DNA of 64,000 bases from Piscinibacter gummiphilus. GTDB lineage: Bacteria; Pseudomonadota; Gammaproteobacteria; Burkholderiales; Burkholderiaceae_C. Positions 23,508 to 32,211 of the stretch are shown here, piece by piece (within the stretch, counting starts at the first letter, position 1; each line of letters begins with the position of its first letter). The notes beneath the pieces were generated by a model, which was given only the letters and a program-made list of their open reading frames with translations, did not search any database and was not told the origin of the DNA. The position numbers and the translations under genes are program-made. The stretch is taken from positions 310,001-374,000 of the forward strand of contig NZ_CP015118.1 in the NCBI RefSeq assembly GCF_002116905.1. The letters run 5' to 3'.

Positions 23508-24125
23508 TCAGGGAGATTCCGTCGGCCGCCCTGCCGCGCTTCGGCCCGCCTGCGTGAGCGCCTGCAGGCCCAGCCCGAGCCGGGTGACCGTGTGCAGGGC
23601 GGCGGACACGGGAATGTCGAGCGGCGTCACCCGGGAACGCTCCACCAGCAGCACGTTGCCGGCCGCCGGCGTCGGCGCGGCCGGCACGAACACGGTGACC
23701 ATACCGTCCACCGGATCGGCCTGCTCGACGATGAACCCCAGCACGACGTTGTCGTCGAAGGCCACCAGCGCGGGGATGACCCCGGCGTCGCGCTCCTCGG
23801 TCGAGAAGCCCGAGACGATCGACTTGTAGAGCAGGAAGCCCGGGATCTTGCGCAGCACGATGCGTTCGATCCACGCGGAGAGGCGCCGCCCCGTCCCCGA
23901 CCGGGCGAACGCGCCGATGACCACCAGGCCCAGCACCAGCACGGCCACGGCCAGCAGGTCCACCACGCCCAGCCCGAACCAGCTGGCGTCGGGCAGCAGC
24001 CGCTGCGCGGGGGCCAGCAGCTTCGTGATCGCCGCGATCACTTTCTGGAGCAGCACGAACACCACGGCCAGCGGCAGCGCCAGCAGCAAGCCGTCGACGA
24101 GGAGGTCGCGAAGGCGGCCGATCAT
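23508..24125 (-). CDS. DUF502 family inner-membrane protein
   Basis: 205 residues. Two hydrophobic segments (GLLLALPLAVVFVLLQKVI and VVDLLAVAVLVLGLVVIGAF) are followed by a soluble domain with ERIVLRKIPGFLLYKSIVSGF and VTVFVPAAPTPAAGNVLLVE, typical of DUF502 proteins. The start at 24125 has gggagg upstream. Function unknown; the family is often near membrane or cell-envelope genes. Confidence 0.85.
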   Translation of the reverse strand: MIGRLRDLLVDGLLLALPLAVVFVLLQKVIAAITKLLAPAQRLLPDASWFGLGVVDLLAVAVLVLGLVVIGAFARSGTGRRLSAWIERIVLRKIPGFLLYKSIVSGFSTEERDAGVIPALVAFDDNVVLGFIVEQADPVDGMVTVFVPAAPTPAAGNVLLVERSRVTPLDIPVSAALHTVTRLGLGLQALTQAGRSAAGRPTESP

Positions 24126-24263
24126 GGGGCCTCCCGGGGGTGTGGCCCGGAGGATCCGGACCGGAGCGGGCAGTCTGGCACCGTCACGGGACGCGGTCCA
24201 TTGGCCTTTGGTGCCGACCCGAAACGGCGGCCTCGCGAACCCGGTCCGGGTTCCGGCCTGAGC

Positions 24264-24298
24264 GATAATGCGCCGTCCGGCATCTGGGCTGGCCAGAT
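24264..24298 (+). promoter_or_regulatory. Possible ssb promoter -10 and leader inverted repeat
   Basis: A good -10 hexamer gataat (24264-24269) lies 86 bases before the ssb start, without a clear -35. Shortly after it an inverted repeat, atctgg-N5-ccagat (24282-24298), would lie at the start of the leader. It may be a regulator site, but it does not match the CTG-N10-CAG LexA spacing. Confidence 0.3.
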
Positions 24299-24354
24299 CA
24301 GCCCCCCAGCGCGCTGCCCCTCGTGCGGCGCGCACTTTCAGGATTCAGACACCC

Positions 24355-24855
24355 ATGGCGAGCATCAACAAAGTCATCCTCATCGGCAACCTGGGGCGCG
24401 ACCCCGAGGTCCGTTACACCGCCAACGGCGCCGCCATCTGCAACGTCACCATCGCCACGTCGCGCAACTGGAAGGACAAGAATTCCGGCGACAAGATGGA
24501 AGAGACCGAATGGCACCGTGTGGTCTTCTACGACCGCCTGGCAGAGATCGCCGGCGAATACCTCAAGAAGGGCCGCTCGTGCTACGTCGAAGGCCGCCTG
24601 AAGACCCGCAAGTGGCAGGACAAGGACGGCGCCGAGAAGTACACCACCGAAATCATCGCCGACAACCTCCAGCTGCTGGGCGGCCGTGAAGGCGGCGGCG
24701 GTGGTGGTGGCGACGAAGGCGGCGGTGGCGGCTACGCTCCGCGCGAACGCAGCGCCCCGGCCCCGCGTCCGTCTGCCGCGCCCCGCCAGGCGCCGGCTCC
24801 TGCACCGAAGTCGTCGACCGGGTTCGACGACATGGACGACGACATTCCGTTCTAA
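24355..24855 (+). CDS. ssb: Single-stranded DNA-binding protein
   Basis: 166 residues. OB-fold of SSB (MASINKVILIGNLGRDPEVRY, EWHRVVFYDRLAEIAGEYL, KKGRSCYVEGRLKTRKWQD), then a Gly/Pro/Ala-rich linker and the acidic interaction tail ending DDDIPF, which recruits replication and repair proteins. The gene is intact and ends with its own terminator; the genomic island starts directly after it. Confidence 0.97.
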   Translation: MASINKVILIGNLGRDPEVRYTANGAAICNVTIATSRNWKDKNSGDKMEETEWHRVVFYDRLAEIAGEYLKKGRSCYVEGRLKTRKWQDKDGAEKYTTEIIADNLQLLGGREGGGGGGGDEGGGGGYAPRERSAPAPRPSAAPRQAPAPAPKSSTGFDDMDDDIPF

Positions 24856-24885
24856 GTCCTATCAAGCAGATTATCTGTTGGTAGA

Positions 24886-24917
24886 GGCCCCTGCTCCTTC
24901 GGAGCAGGGGCCTTTTT
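24886..24917 (+). terminator. ssb Rho-independent terminator
   Basis: Perfect 12-bp stem ggcccctgctcc / ggagcaggggcc with loop ttc, then a run of T. It is the last chromosomal feature before the island. Confidence 0.93.
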
Positions 24918-24988
24918 CTTTACCCACACACCTTTTTGTGCTGAAGTGTCGAGGAGCTCAACTGTTCCACAGATGAAATGGTGGGTAG

Positions 24989-26242
24989 ATGACGCAGTTC
25001 GTGGCGAAGCGGGTCAAGTTCCGCAACGGTGAGCGCTGCTCAGTGCTCGTGCGTGTCGGAGGGCTGCCGGTTCACGAGGCGACCCTCTTCCTCAACAGAT
25101 TCAGGATGCGGGGATGCGCAGCGAACACCCTGCACGGGGTCTGCACAACCTTGGCGTTCTTCTACCGTTGGCTAGAGGATATGGAAATAGACCTTCTTGC
25201 AAGACTGGAAGAGGGCAAATTTCTGACCGATCCGGAGTTGTACCGCTTGGCTGACATCACTCAGTATCGGGCGGAGGATCTCCCCGACGATAAGGACCGC
25301 AAAAGCAGCAAGACTCAGGTCATCAGCCTGAACCGCGTCGGCGTGAACGGAAAGCGTAAGCAGGACGTGCGCCAATCGGTAGTCGTGGGGAGCCAAGCGA
25401 CGCGACTGCGCTACATCAAGAGCTACTTGGCGTTCTTGGCCGGCTACATCGCCGCGACGTTGACTGCGACAAAGAGTGCGAAGCTGGAGGTCGAAGCCAA
25501 GCGCGGAGTGGCGACGTTGTCAGCGCAGATTCCTTGGAAGTCCAACCGCGCCACTCTGGGATCCCGCGTGGGCGTGACGAAGGAACAGCAGGACAGGTTG
25601 TTGGCCGTCGTGAACCCCAATTCGCCGGCGAACCCTTGGGTTCGAGATTTCGTTAGGCAGCGCAACTGGCTGATCATCCTGCTCTTGCTTGCTTCAGGGA
25701 TTCGCCGCGGAGAGTTGCTGAACCTCCAGATTTCAGACTTGATGCAGTGCGAGCCCAGATTCAATGTGCTCCGCCGACCTGATTCCGCGGCTGATCATCG
25801 GGTTCTTCAACCCACGCCGAAGACGCGGGAGCGGACCATCGAACTCCTTCCGGCGGTCATGAGGCAGGTTTGGAGGTACGTCTCCCTGAGGCACAAGATC
25901 AAGGCTGCTCGTCAACATCCTTTCCTGATCGTGTCCGAGGATGGTGATGCACTGTCGTACAAGACCATCGACAAGATCTTTGCGGACGTAAGGCGTGCTT
26001 GGCCCGACCTCAACACCGGCCTCTCCAGCCATGTCATGCGTCACACGTGGAACGAACGCTTCTCCGAGCAGGCCGAGGAAATGGAGATCGACGCTACCGC
26101 AGAAGAGCGGGCGCGTGTCGAGCAGCAAGGGTGGAAGGACAACTCTAAGACTTCGCAGGTCTACACCCGGCGGTACGCGGCCCGCAAAGGTCGAGAAATA
26201 TCGCGCAAGCTACAGGAGAAGCTCGATGTCCCCGATCAATGA
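24989..26242 (+). CDS. Tyrosine recombinase 1 of island module
   Basis: 417 residues. An N-terminal SAM-like/core-binding region (NTLHGVCTTLAFFYRWLEDMEIDL) is followed by a catalytic domain with Arg in ASGIRRGELLNLQ (about 239), the HxxRH box SHVMRHTW (348-353), Trp382 in QGW and Tyr392 in VYTRRY. The catalytic set is complete. It should cut and rejoin DNA at the island ends. It starts right after ssb and overlaps the next recombinase by 17 bases. The arrangement of several recombinases plus a small protein resembles Tn554-type and gamma-mobile-trio modules; which one cannot be settled without searches. Confidence 0.88.
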   Translation: MTQFVAKRVKFRNGERCSVLVRVGGLPVHEATLFLNRFRMRGCAANTLHGVCTTLAFFYRWLEDMEIDLLARLEEGKFLTDPELYRLADITQYRAEDLPDDKDRKSSKTQVISLNRVGVNGKRKQDVRQSVVVGSQATRLRYIKSYLAFLAGYIAATLTATKSAKLEVEAKRGVATLSAQIPWKSNRATLGSRVGVTKEQQDRLLAVVNPNSPANPWVRDFVRQRNWLIILLLLASGIRRGELLNLQISDLMQCEPRFNVLRRPDSAADHRVLQPTPKTRERTIELLPAVMRQVWRYVSLRHKIKAARQHPFLIVSEDGDALSYKTIDKIFADVRRAWPDLNTGLSSHVMRHTWNERFSEQAEEMEIDATAEERARVEQQGWKDNSKTSQVYTRRYAARKGREISRKLQEKLDVPDQ

Positions 26243-27761
26243 TCTGAACGCGTCTGCCGAGCTTGGACAGATGCTTCCGACACGAGTGCTCACAAGAGGC
26301 GGCGCTCAACTTGATCCGCGACTCGATGTTTGGGAATGGACCGACGGAGTCTTCAAGCTCCGCATCGATTTCTCGTACTACAAGGGGGGCTACGAACGTC
26401 ACGTGCCGTCGCTAAAGCTGGCACTCGTTCCGTACCTGAAAGGCCACTCCTCATCACATGTGGTCAACCTTGAGCGCGCATATCGGTTTCTCGTGGAGTC
26501 CTCGGGCCCTTGCTTGGAGCGAGAGTTTTTGCCGACTCATCTCTCCAACTTCATGGCCGCGCTTGGGCCAAATGAACAATGGAGGGTCGGCACACTTAAC
26601 GGCCTCATTCAGCGGTGGGTCGCGCTGGGGCTACCTGGAATGCATTCCGAGTGCGCAACGTATTTGGCGCAGCGACGGAAGCCTGGCAACAAGAAGGGCG
26701 AAGCCGTCGCAACCAGAGATCCGTTCAAAGGACCATTCAGCGAACTCGAGTACACGGCACTGCATTCGGCCGTGAACGCTGCCTACGGGCGAGGCGACAT
26801 CCCCCTCTGGCCTGTGATTCTCAGCCGACTTCTGCTTGCCTGTGGCGGTCGCATCTCTCAGTACGCATCGCTCAAGATTTTGGATTTTGATACTGACACG
26901 CGCGTGCTTCAGTTGCCGCAAGCAAAGAGTCGACAAGAACATTCGCGTGTGCAGTTCTTGGAATTTGACATCGGCTCGCAGACCAGCGGTTTGTTGGCGA
27001 AGTATGTCAATGAGTTGCATGCCGCAGGGTTTCCGGAAGTGGCGCCACTGTTTCCTGAAGATCTAGTCATGGCGCGAAAGGCCGCCAAGCAACTGAGAGC
27101 TCCGGAGGACCTTTTCTTTGGGCATTGCGACGCAGCGACCTTGTCTCGGCGCTACCAACGATCTATCGAAGATGTCGCTCCACCCACCCCTCGCCTTGAC
27201 TTCGCTCCGATGCCGCTGAATCCTCAGCGCTTTCGCTACACGTACGGAACCCGGAACGTTGAGGAGGGCGCGAGTAAGGCCGTGCTTGCCAATCGACTTG
27301 GACATGTCGATCTTCAGCACGTGGACGTGTATTACTCGGCTTCACCAAAGGTCGTCGAGAACATCGACAAGGCGATCGGCGTGCAACTGGCGCCGCTGGC
27401 GAGGGCGTTCCAAGGTACTCTGGTGGAGGACGAAACGAGCTCCACCCAAAAAGGCGCTTTGGGGAGCCGCATCATCGACTTCCGCGTGTCGACAGATCCG
27501 GTGGGGGGATGTTCGCAATGTGCCCGCGATTGCAGCTTCAGCAAGCCTGTTGGTTGCTATACCTGTTTTCGGTTTGAGCCGTTCCTGGATGCTCCTCATG
27601 AAGCTCTCTTGCAACTCCTGCTGAGAGAACGCGAGAGGTGGATCGACGATGAGCGAATGGCAGCCATCAACGACGAATCGATCCGGGCGGTGGAGGAAGT
27701 CATTGCGCTCTGCAGGCAAGTTCGTGAGGAACGCGCGTTCGGTGAGGAGGCGAGCACATGA
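26226..27761 (+). CDS. Tyrosine recombinase 2 of island module (divergent active site)
   Basis: 511 residues. Integrase-like catalytic domain: Arg in LLACGGRISQYASLK, and a C-terminal LGHVDLQHVDVYYSAS with His and Tyr. The HxxRH box is degenerate (PQRFRYTYGTR), with the usual first His replaced. A Cys-rich motif (CSQCARDCSFSKPVGCYTC) close to the C terminus looks like a zinc site and recurs in these multi-recombinase modules. The start at 26226 has aggagaa upstream. Its stop overlaps the start of recombinase 3 (ATGA). Confidence 0.82.
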   Translation: MSPINDLNASAELGQMLPTRVLTRGGAQLDPRLDVWEWTDGVFKLRIDFSYYKGGYERHVPSLKLALVPYLKGHSSSHVVNLERAYRFLVESSGPCLEREFLPTHLSNFMAALGPNEQWRVGTLNGLIQRWVALGLPGMHSECATYLAQRRKPGNKKGEAVATRDPFKGPFSELEYTALHSAVNAAYGRGDIPLWPVILSRLLLACGGRISQYASLKILDFDTDTRVLQLPQAKSRQEHSRVQFLEFDIGSQTSGLLAKYVNELHAAGFPEVAPLFPEDLVMARKAAKQLRAPEDLFFGHCDAATLSRRYQRSIEDVAPPTPRLDFAPMPLNPQRFRYTYGTRNVEEGASKAVLANRLGHVDLQHVDVYYSASPKVVENIDKAIGVQLAPLARAFQGTLVEDETSSTQKGALGSRIIDFRVSTDPVGGCSQCARDCSFSKPVGCYTCFRFEPFLDAPHEALLQLLLRERERWIDDERMAAINDESIRAVEEVIALCRQVREERAFGEEAST

Positions 27762-29845
27762 GCGCAGCCGTTCTGCATTTTGTACCTCATTCGGAGCTTG
27801 ATGCCGCGACGAACGTCGAAGCGTTCGTTAGTCTCTGCAGAACGTCGAAGGTGCTCGACTCAAATCTCCAGTTCGGGAAGAACACGTGGAACGTGGGGCA
27901 TTTCAAGGGCAGGAACGGACTGCATCGGGTGACGTTCAGCACCCTTGAAACCCTCGGCAGGGGGCAAGGGAACGATGCCTTCCCAACCCCGTTCCTGGAC
28001 TTCGCCAAGGCGATGATCGTTTATTTGCAGGACATGCGACCGGTTAAATCTCAAGGGCCACGGATCGGCGCTCTTCGTTGCCTGGAAGCGGCACTTCGCC
28101 AGATGAACAAGGCCTCACGGCCGACAGCAGTCACCCCCGAAGTGCTGGATGTCGCCGTCGAATTAGGCAAGGACCAAGTGAGCCCATCAGTGGCTTACCG
28201 CTGGGCGGGGCAACTGGAATTGATCTCGAGGACCATGCACTTAAACGGGTTCATCAAGCTTCGTCAGGCATGGATGCATGGACAGAAGAAGCCTGCGGAG
28301 ACCGGGACACGGATCTCCAGAGAAGCCCTGGAGGAACGTCAAAAGAAGCTGCCGTCAGGCGCGTGCCTTCGAGCACTGGCCGGCATTTTCAATCAGGCAA
28401 CGGAGGCACCGGACGTTCTGGTGTCAAGCTTCACCGCCCTCATGCTTTGCGCGCCAGAGCGCATCAATGAAGTTCTGCGGCTGCGCCGGAATTGCCTCGT
28501 GCCCGGCGAAGGTGAGTTTGAGGGAAAGCTGGGGCTGCGCTGGCCTGGTTCGAAGGCGTTCCCGAACACGACAAAGTGGCTTCCAACTGAGATGGCGCCT
28601 GTGGCCCGCGAAGCATTGGCAAACCTTCTCCAGGCGACTGCAGAAGCACATGCGTTGGCCCACTGGTACACCCAAAACCCCGGCGTCGTCTTTCTGCATG
28701 AAGACGCCAAGCATCTCAGGACCCAGCCCTACTTGGCGGCATCAGATATCGCGCTGCTGCTGTGGGGCGACGAGCGGAAGAAGGTGTCAGCAGAGGCTTG
28801 GGCAGGCACCACCCACAAACTGTCGCGTTGCAAGGGGCCTGAGGGTGTCGCGCTGTACCGATTCGAGGATGTGGAGCGAGCCGTACTCGGCCTGCTGCCG
28901 CGGACTTTCCCGTTCATGCCTGGTGATGCGAATCTTCGATGTGAGGACGCGCTGGCGGTCATGGCAGTCGATGCCATGCACTCGCGCAAGCGCGCGTTCA
29001 AATGCATGTTCACCTCTATCGATCACCAAGCGATCTCCAACCGCTATGGTACGACCGACAAGATGGAGTCGATCTTCGAGCGGTTCGGCTACACGGAGGA
29101 TGACGGATCCAAGATCGGGCTGCGCAGTCACGCCTTGCGCCACTACCTAAACACGTTGGCACAGACTGGGGGGCTTAGCAGCGCGGAGATCGCCCTGTTC
29201 TCTGGCCGGAAGGATCAGCGTCAGAACCGCTTCTACGACCACATGACGTCTGATGAGGTGCAGGCACCCATTTCTGTGGCGTTGAAGAACGGATTCACTT
29301 CGGAGTTGGTCCCCCTGAAAGGGCGCCGTAGCCTGATCGAACGGCCGGAGTTCCGTGGCTTGGGAATCCCCGCGGCACATACCACCGAATTCGGTTGGTG
29401 CCAGCACGACTTTGCCAGCGAGCCGTGCCAGATGTACCGGGACTGCATCAACTGCGAAGAGCATGAATGCATCAAGGGCGAGGCGACCAAGGAGCGCAAC
29501 CTTAGGCTCCTCGAGGAGGAGACACGTTCTCTTCTGGAACGTGCCAAATCGGCATTGTCCGAGAGCGAGTACGGAGCCGACATCTGGGTGAAGCACCAGA
29601 CCAAGACACTGGAGCGAGTGCAGAAGATGCTCGCCTTACTTGCCGATCCATCCATTCAGTCAGGTGCGCGGATTCGGCTCGACTTGACGAATGCGCCACT
29701 GATCACCACCGATCGAGCGCGGATCGCGTTCGCCGATCCACCCGTTCCGTCGGCGCTCCTGGAAACTCCGCTGGCGCGCTTGGCGAGGCGCGCTCCCCTT
29801 GGAAAGCCATACGTGACAGCCGTTGCATTGGTAGAACTCACGTGA
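27758..29845 (+). CDS. Tyrosine recombinase 3 of island module
   Basis: 695 residues, the largest of the trio. Catalytic residues: Arg in LMLCAPERINEVLRLR, box II SHALRHYLNTLAQ, and the Tyr in RQNRFYDHMTSDE. After the catalytic core is a Cys/His-rich segment (WCQHDFASEPCQMYRDCINC, then EEHEC) and a helical tail. Large size and Cys motif fit the big integrase of trio modules (GmtZ-like or Tn554 TnpB-like). It overlaps genes on both sides by four bases, so all four genes form one translation-coupled operon. Confidence 0.85.
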   Translation: MSAAVLHFVPHSELDAATNVEAFVSLCRTSKVLDSNLQFGKNTWNVGHFKGRNGLHRVTFSTLETLGRGQGNDAFPTPFLDFAKAMIVYLQDMRPVKSQGPRIGALRCLEAALRQMNKASRPTAVTPEVLDVAVELGKDQVSPSVAYRWAGQLELISRTMHLNGFIKLRQAWMHGQKKPAETGTRISREALEERQKKLPSGACLRALAGIFNQATEAPDVLVSSFTALMLCAPERINEVLRLRRNCLVPGEGEFEGKLGLRWPGSKAFPNTTKWLPTEMAPVAREALANLLQATAEAHALAHWYTQNPGVVFLHEDAKHLRTQPYLAASDIALLLWGDERKKVSAEAWAGTTHKLSRCKGPEGVALYRFEDVERAVLGLLPRTFPFMPGDANLRCEDALAVMAVDAMHSRKRAFKCMFTSIDHQAISNRYGTTDKMESIFERFGYTEDDGSKIGLRSHALRHYLNTLAQTGGLSSAEIALFSGRKDQRQNRFYDHMTSDEVQAPISVALKNGFTSELVPLKGRRSLIERPEFRGLGIPAAHTTEFGWCQHDFASEPCQMYRDCINCEEHECIKGEATKERNLRLLEEETRSLLERAKSALSESEYGADIWVKHQTKTLERVQKMLALLADPSIQSGARIRLDLTNAPLITTDRARIAFADPPVPSALLETPLARLARRAPLGKPYVTAVALVELT

Positions 29846-30276
29846 GGAAGGCGCGTGCTCCCGACCTGACAGACCAGCTCATCTTGACGGTGATCGAGAT
29901 CTTGGATGAATGGAAAGGCAAGCTGACCTGGGACCTGCTCCTGAACGTCGTTAAGGAAAAGACGGGCATCTCCTACTCCCGGTTCACGTTCGCGGAGTAC
30001 CCCAGGATCGCTAACGCTTTCACGCTCCGAAAGAAGGCGCTCAGTGGCACCTGGACGGGCGAGCCAAGCCAGCCGAGAGACGCGCAGGTGCGTGCCGCAC
30101 TTGAGCAGGCAGAACGGTACAGAGTAAAGGCAGATCGCCTTGAGCAGGAGAACAGGCTGCTGCTCGAACAATTCGTGACCTGGGCGACCAACGCAGAACG
30201 GAAGGGCGTCACGATGGCCATGCTCAATGCGCCTCTGCGGAAACCAAACCGCGATTCGTCCGAAGACTCGAAGTGA
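29842..30276 (+). CDS. Small coiled-coil partner protein of recombinase module
   Basis: 144 residues, GTG start overlapping the stop of recombinase 3 (GTGA). The N-terminal half (LTDQLILTVIEILDEWKGKLTWDLLLNVVKEKTG...) looks like a winged-helix fold. Residues about 85-120 form a Leu/Glu coiled coil (AERYRVKADRLEQENRLLLEQF). Small proteins in this position (TnpC in Tn554, GmtX in gamma-mobile-trio) are thought to help recombination or direct orientation. Function here is inferred from position. Confidence 0.75.
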   Translation: MRKARAPDLTDQLILTVIEILDEWKGKLTWDLLLNVVKEKTGISYSRFTFAEYPRIANAFTLRKKALSGTWTGEPSQPRDAQVRAALEQAERYRVKADRLEQENRLLLEQFVTWATNAERKGVTMAMLNAPLRKPNRDSSEDSK

Positions 30277-30331
30277 AAGCTGCCGCGGTACACCTCGTCT
30301 CACCGCGAGGCTGGTAGCCGGCTCGTGCTGA

Positions 30332-30847
30332 TCATGAGAATCGCCGTAGCGCAAGGTGGAGACGTTCAAGTACCCCGGAGGCGCTGATTCCGGAAAACGG
30401 ATGCGTGAGAATGAGGTTGTTCCTCGCATCCTGCGGCCAACCCTCGTCGGTGTCATCAACCGCAAGCCAACGTCGAGGCCTTCGGCGACCCACGTCTGCA
30501 AGCACCTCTTCTCCCCGGAGCGCCGTGGGAAACGGGCGCACACCGTCTTCCTTGCCTGTTCGGTGATGTCGAGAGTGGAAAGTGGCGCCGATGCAGCGCT
30601 GCTGCAGCTCGTGAGGGAGTCGGCCGCGGGCCCTGTCATAGCCTAGAACCCGCACCCAAGACGTCGAAAGTACTAGCCTCAGACTCGGGTACGGCTCCAG
30701 CTCATCGATCAGGACCCGAGCGTTCTCAAATAGCCTCCTGCCGAACGCGCCTCGCAGGTGGATGCCTCGATGCGCATCGATGAAAACGGACTCAGGGTGA
30801 AGCACTCCGTCGAAATCAAGGTAGAGGATGTCCGGGGCGTCGTCCAT
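30332..30847 (-). CDS. HAD-fold domain protein
   Basis: About 171 residues. It starts DAPDILYLDFDGVLHP, with the HAD motif I DxDGV, continues with motif II LVLSTSWVR and ends with the acidic motif WLAVDDTDEGWP. This is the short HAD family also found in RNA-repair multi-domain proteins (PF18143-like). HAD enzymes are mostly phosphatases; substrate unknown. The ATG at 30847 is preferred since homology starts right after; an in-frame start at 30889 exists. It is opposite in direction to the recombinase operon. Confidence 0.75.
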   Translation of the reverse strand: MDDAPDILYLDFDGVLHPESVFIDAHRGIHLRGAFGRRLFENARVLIDELEPYPSLRLVLSTSWVRVLGYDRARGRLPHELQQRCIGATFHSRHHRTGKEDGVRPFPTALRGEEVLADVGRRRPRRWLAVDDTDEGWPQDARNNLILTHPFSGISASGVLERLHLALRRFS

Positions 30848-30932
30848 GGTCGTTACCGACTGGCCAGAGCCGTGCTGGCCGGGGAGCAATGGAACGGCGT
30901 GAAGCGGTCGAACGTAGAACGGGGCGGTTCCA

Positions 30933-31121
30933 TCATGGTTTACCTCGCCGCTTCTCCTTCCGGTGACCCACCATCGCCGTCACTCCGCGAGGCTCAAGCT
31001 TCGCAGACCGAGCGATCGCCTGCGCGGTGAAGGGGCTCGCCGCGAGAGCTTTGCGCAGTCTCTCCTGGACCTCTTTGCGGATCATGACGTATTTCCCTGG
31101 TGCTACCTTGACTCGTTTCAC
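30933..31121 (-). CDS. Small basic protein, unknown
   Basis: 62 residues from GTG 31121, which has aagag upstream. Very basic; contains KYVMIRKEVQERLRKALAASPFTAQAIARSAKLEPRGVT, a helix-turn-helix-like pattern, and a Lys/Arg tail. It could be a small DNA-binding protein upstream of the HAD gene in the same direction. Frame and start are uncertain. Confidence 0.45.
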   Translation of the reverse strand: MKRVKVAPGKYVMIRKEVQERLRKALAASPFTAQAIARSAKLEPRGVTAMVGHRKEKRRGKP

Positions 31122-31265
31122 GGCTCTTCGTCCTCGATCTTGTCCCGTTGGTCTTTGCGTAGTCTCCGGATTCGGAGCTGGCAATGCGAGCGGGGTGAAA
31201 CCCACGTCAGTGGAAGACGTTCGACCAGCAGCGCCTTGGATGGAAGGGTTGAACTGCAGATGGCC

Positions 31266-31694
31266 TCAGATCCTCATCAGCAGGACCCTCTGTTTGAAGC
31301 CATCCGCTGTGTCGTGCCAGTTCAACCCATCGAAGAATTTTCCAGGCCGAACTTGAGCCAAGACTGTTCTAACGTTCATGTCGGGGACGGATGCACTCCA
31401 GAACGACTCGACATCGTGGCTGTCCCACCCGTCGCCGTGCTCAGCGGGCACCATGACCTGCACGGAGACAACACGCTCGTCGGCAATGGGTTGGAAGCAG
31501 TCTCTGAGATGCGGACCCCAACCAGTCAGTGTCGTCTGGAGGAAGCTGTCCCCGTCGTCGACGATCCGGCACGTTGCGATCAGCCACGGCAGTCGGGCAG
31601 CCACCTCCATTGACCGAAAGTGATGGCGACCCGGCCAAAGCCCAGCTGGTGAAGGAGCTTCGAAGTGCGGTGCGGATACGAACATCAGATGCAT
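31266..31694 (-). CDS. Hypothetical protein
   Basis: About 142 residues from ATG 31694 (MHLMFVSAPHFEAP). Composition is that of a normal globular protein with Trp and Asp/His-rich stretches (GDGWDSHDVESFWSASVPDMN). No family recognised. No clear ribosome site. Same strand as the HAD and small basic ORFs, so the three may be one accessory operon. Confidence 0.4.
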   Translation of the reverse strand: MHLMFVSAPHFEAPSPAGLWPGRHHFRSMEVAARLPWLIATCRIVDDGDSFLQTTLTGWGPHLRDCFQPIADERVVSVQVMVPAEHGDGWDSHDVESFWSASVPDMNVRTVLAQVRPGKFFDGLNWHDTADGFKQRVLLMRI

Positions 31695-31829
31695 CGAGCA
31701 ACCGGTGGGGCGCTCCCGTTGAACATCCAAGAATTGTGTTGGAAACCAACGATGGCGGACAGCAGGTTGTCGCGCCAGCTCGGATTTAGATTCAGATTCC
31801 GATTATTCCGATGGTGGCCGCAGGAAGTC

Positions 31830-31858
31830 TTGGTGCAGGAATGCAGATACGGCATATA
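31830..31858 (+). promoter_or_regulatory. Candidate promoter of first XRE regulator
   Basis: A -35-like TTGGTG (31830-31835), 17 bases, and a -10-like CATATA (31853-31858) that lies inside the first palindrome, so a protein bound there would block RNA polymerase. Confidence 0.4.
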
Positions 31859-31864
31859 TGCCGT
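31849..31864. promoter_or_regulatory. Palindromic operator, copy 1
   Basis: Perfect 16-bp palindrome acggcatatatgccgt. An identical copy is at 32617-32632. It covers the probable -10 and the first possible start of the XRE gene, as in autoregulated controller proteins of restriction systems. Confidence 0.7.
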
Positions 31865-32211
31865 GGCCAAGTTCGAAGCCAAGCCCGAACCTTCGGGCCG
31901 TGCCGAGAGTTCCCAGTCCTTCCGCCAGCCCCGCCAAGCGTTCGACTTCGTTCGAGCCGGACGTTGCACGACTTTTGGGGCAGGTGATTCGCAGTGCACG
32001 AGAGGTACAGGGGATCGCGCAAGATGCGTTTGCGCTCCGTGCGGGGATCGATCGTTCCTACTACGGGAAGCTGGAACGAGGCGAACGTCAGCCCACCGTT
32101 GGCCTCTTGCTTCGGATCGGCCGCGCACTCGAGATTCCAGCCTCCGAGTTGCTCGCCCATCTCGAACTGAACCTGCGAGGATCAAAACCTCGTCGGCGTC
32201 AGAAGCCCTAA
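31858..32211 (+). CDS. XRE-family helix-turn-helix regulator 1
   Basis: 117 residues at most. Residues about 38-105 form the HTH_XRE domain (LLGQVIRSAREVQGIAQDAFALRAGIDRSYYGKLERGERQPT). The first ATG (31858) lies inside the palindrome; the first 35 residues are low-complexity Ser/Pro, so translation may start later, for example at GTG 31900 or near the HTH. It resembles the controller (C) proteins of restriction-modification systems, which bind palindromes upstream of their own gene. It ends next to the stop of the second XRE gene, tail to tail. Confidence 0.8.
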   Translation: MPWPSSKPSPNLRAVPRVPSPSASPAKRSTSFEPDVARLLGQVIRSAREVQGIAQDAFALRAGIDRSYYGKLERGERQPTVGLLLRIGRALEIPASELLAHLELNLRGSKPRRRQKP

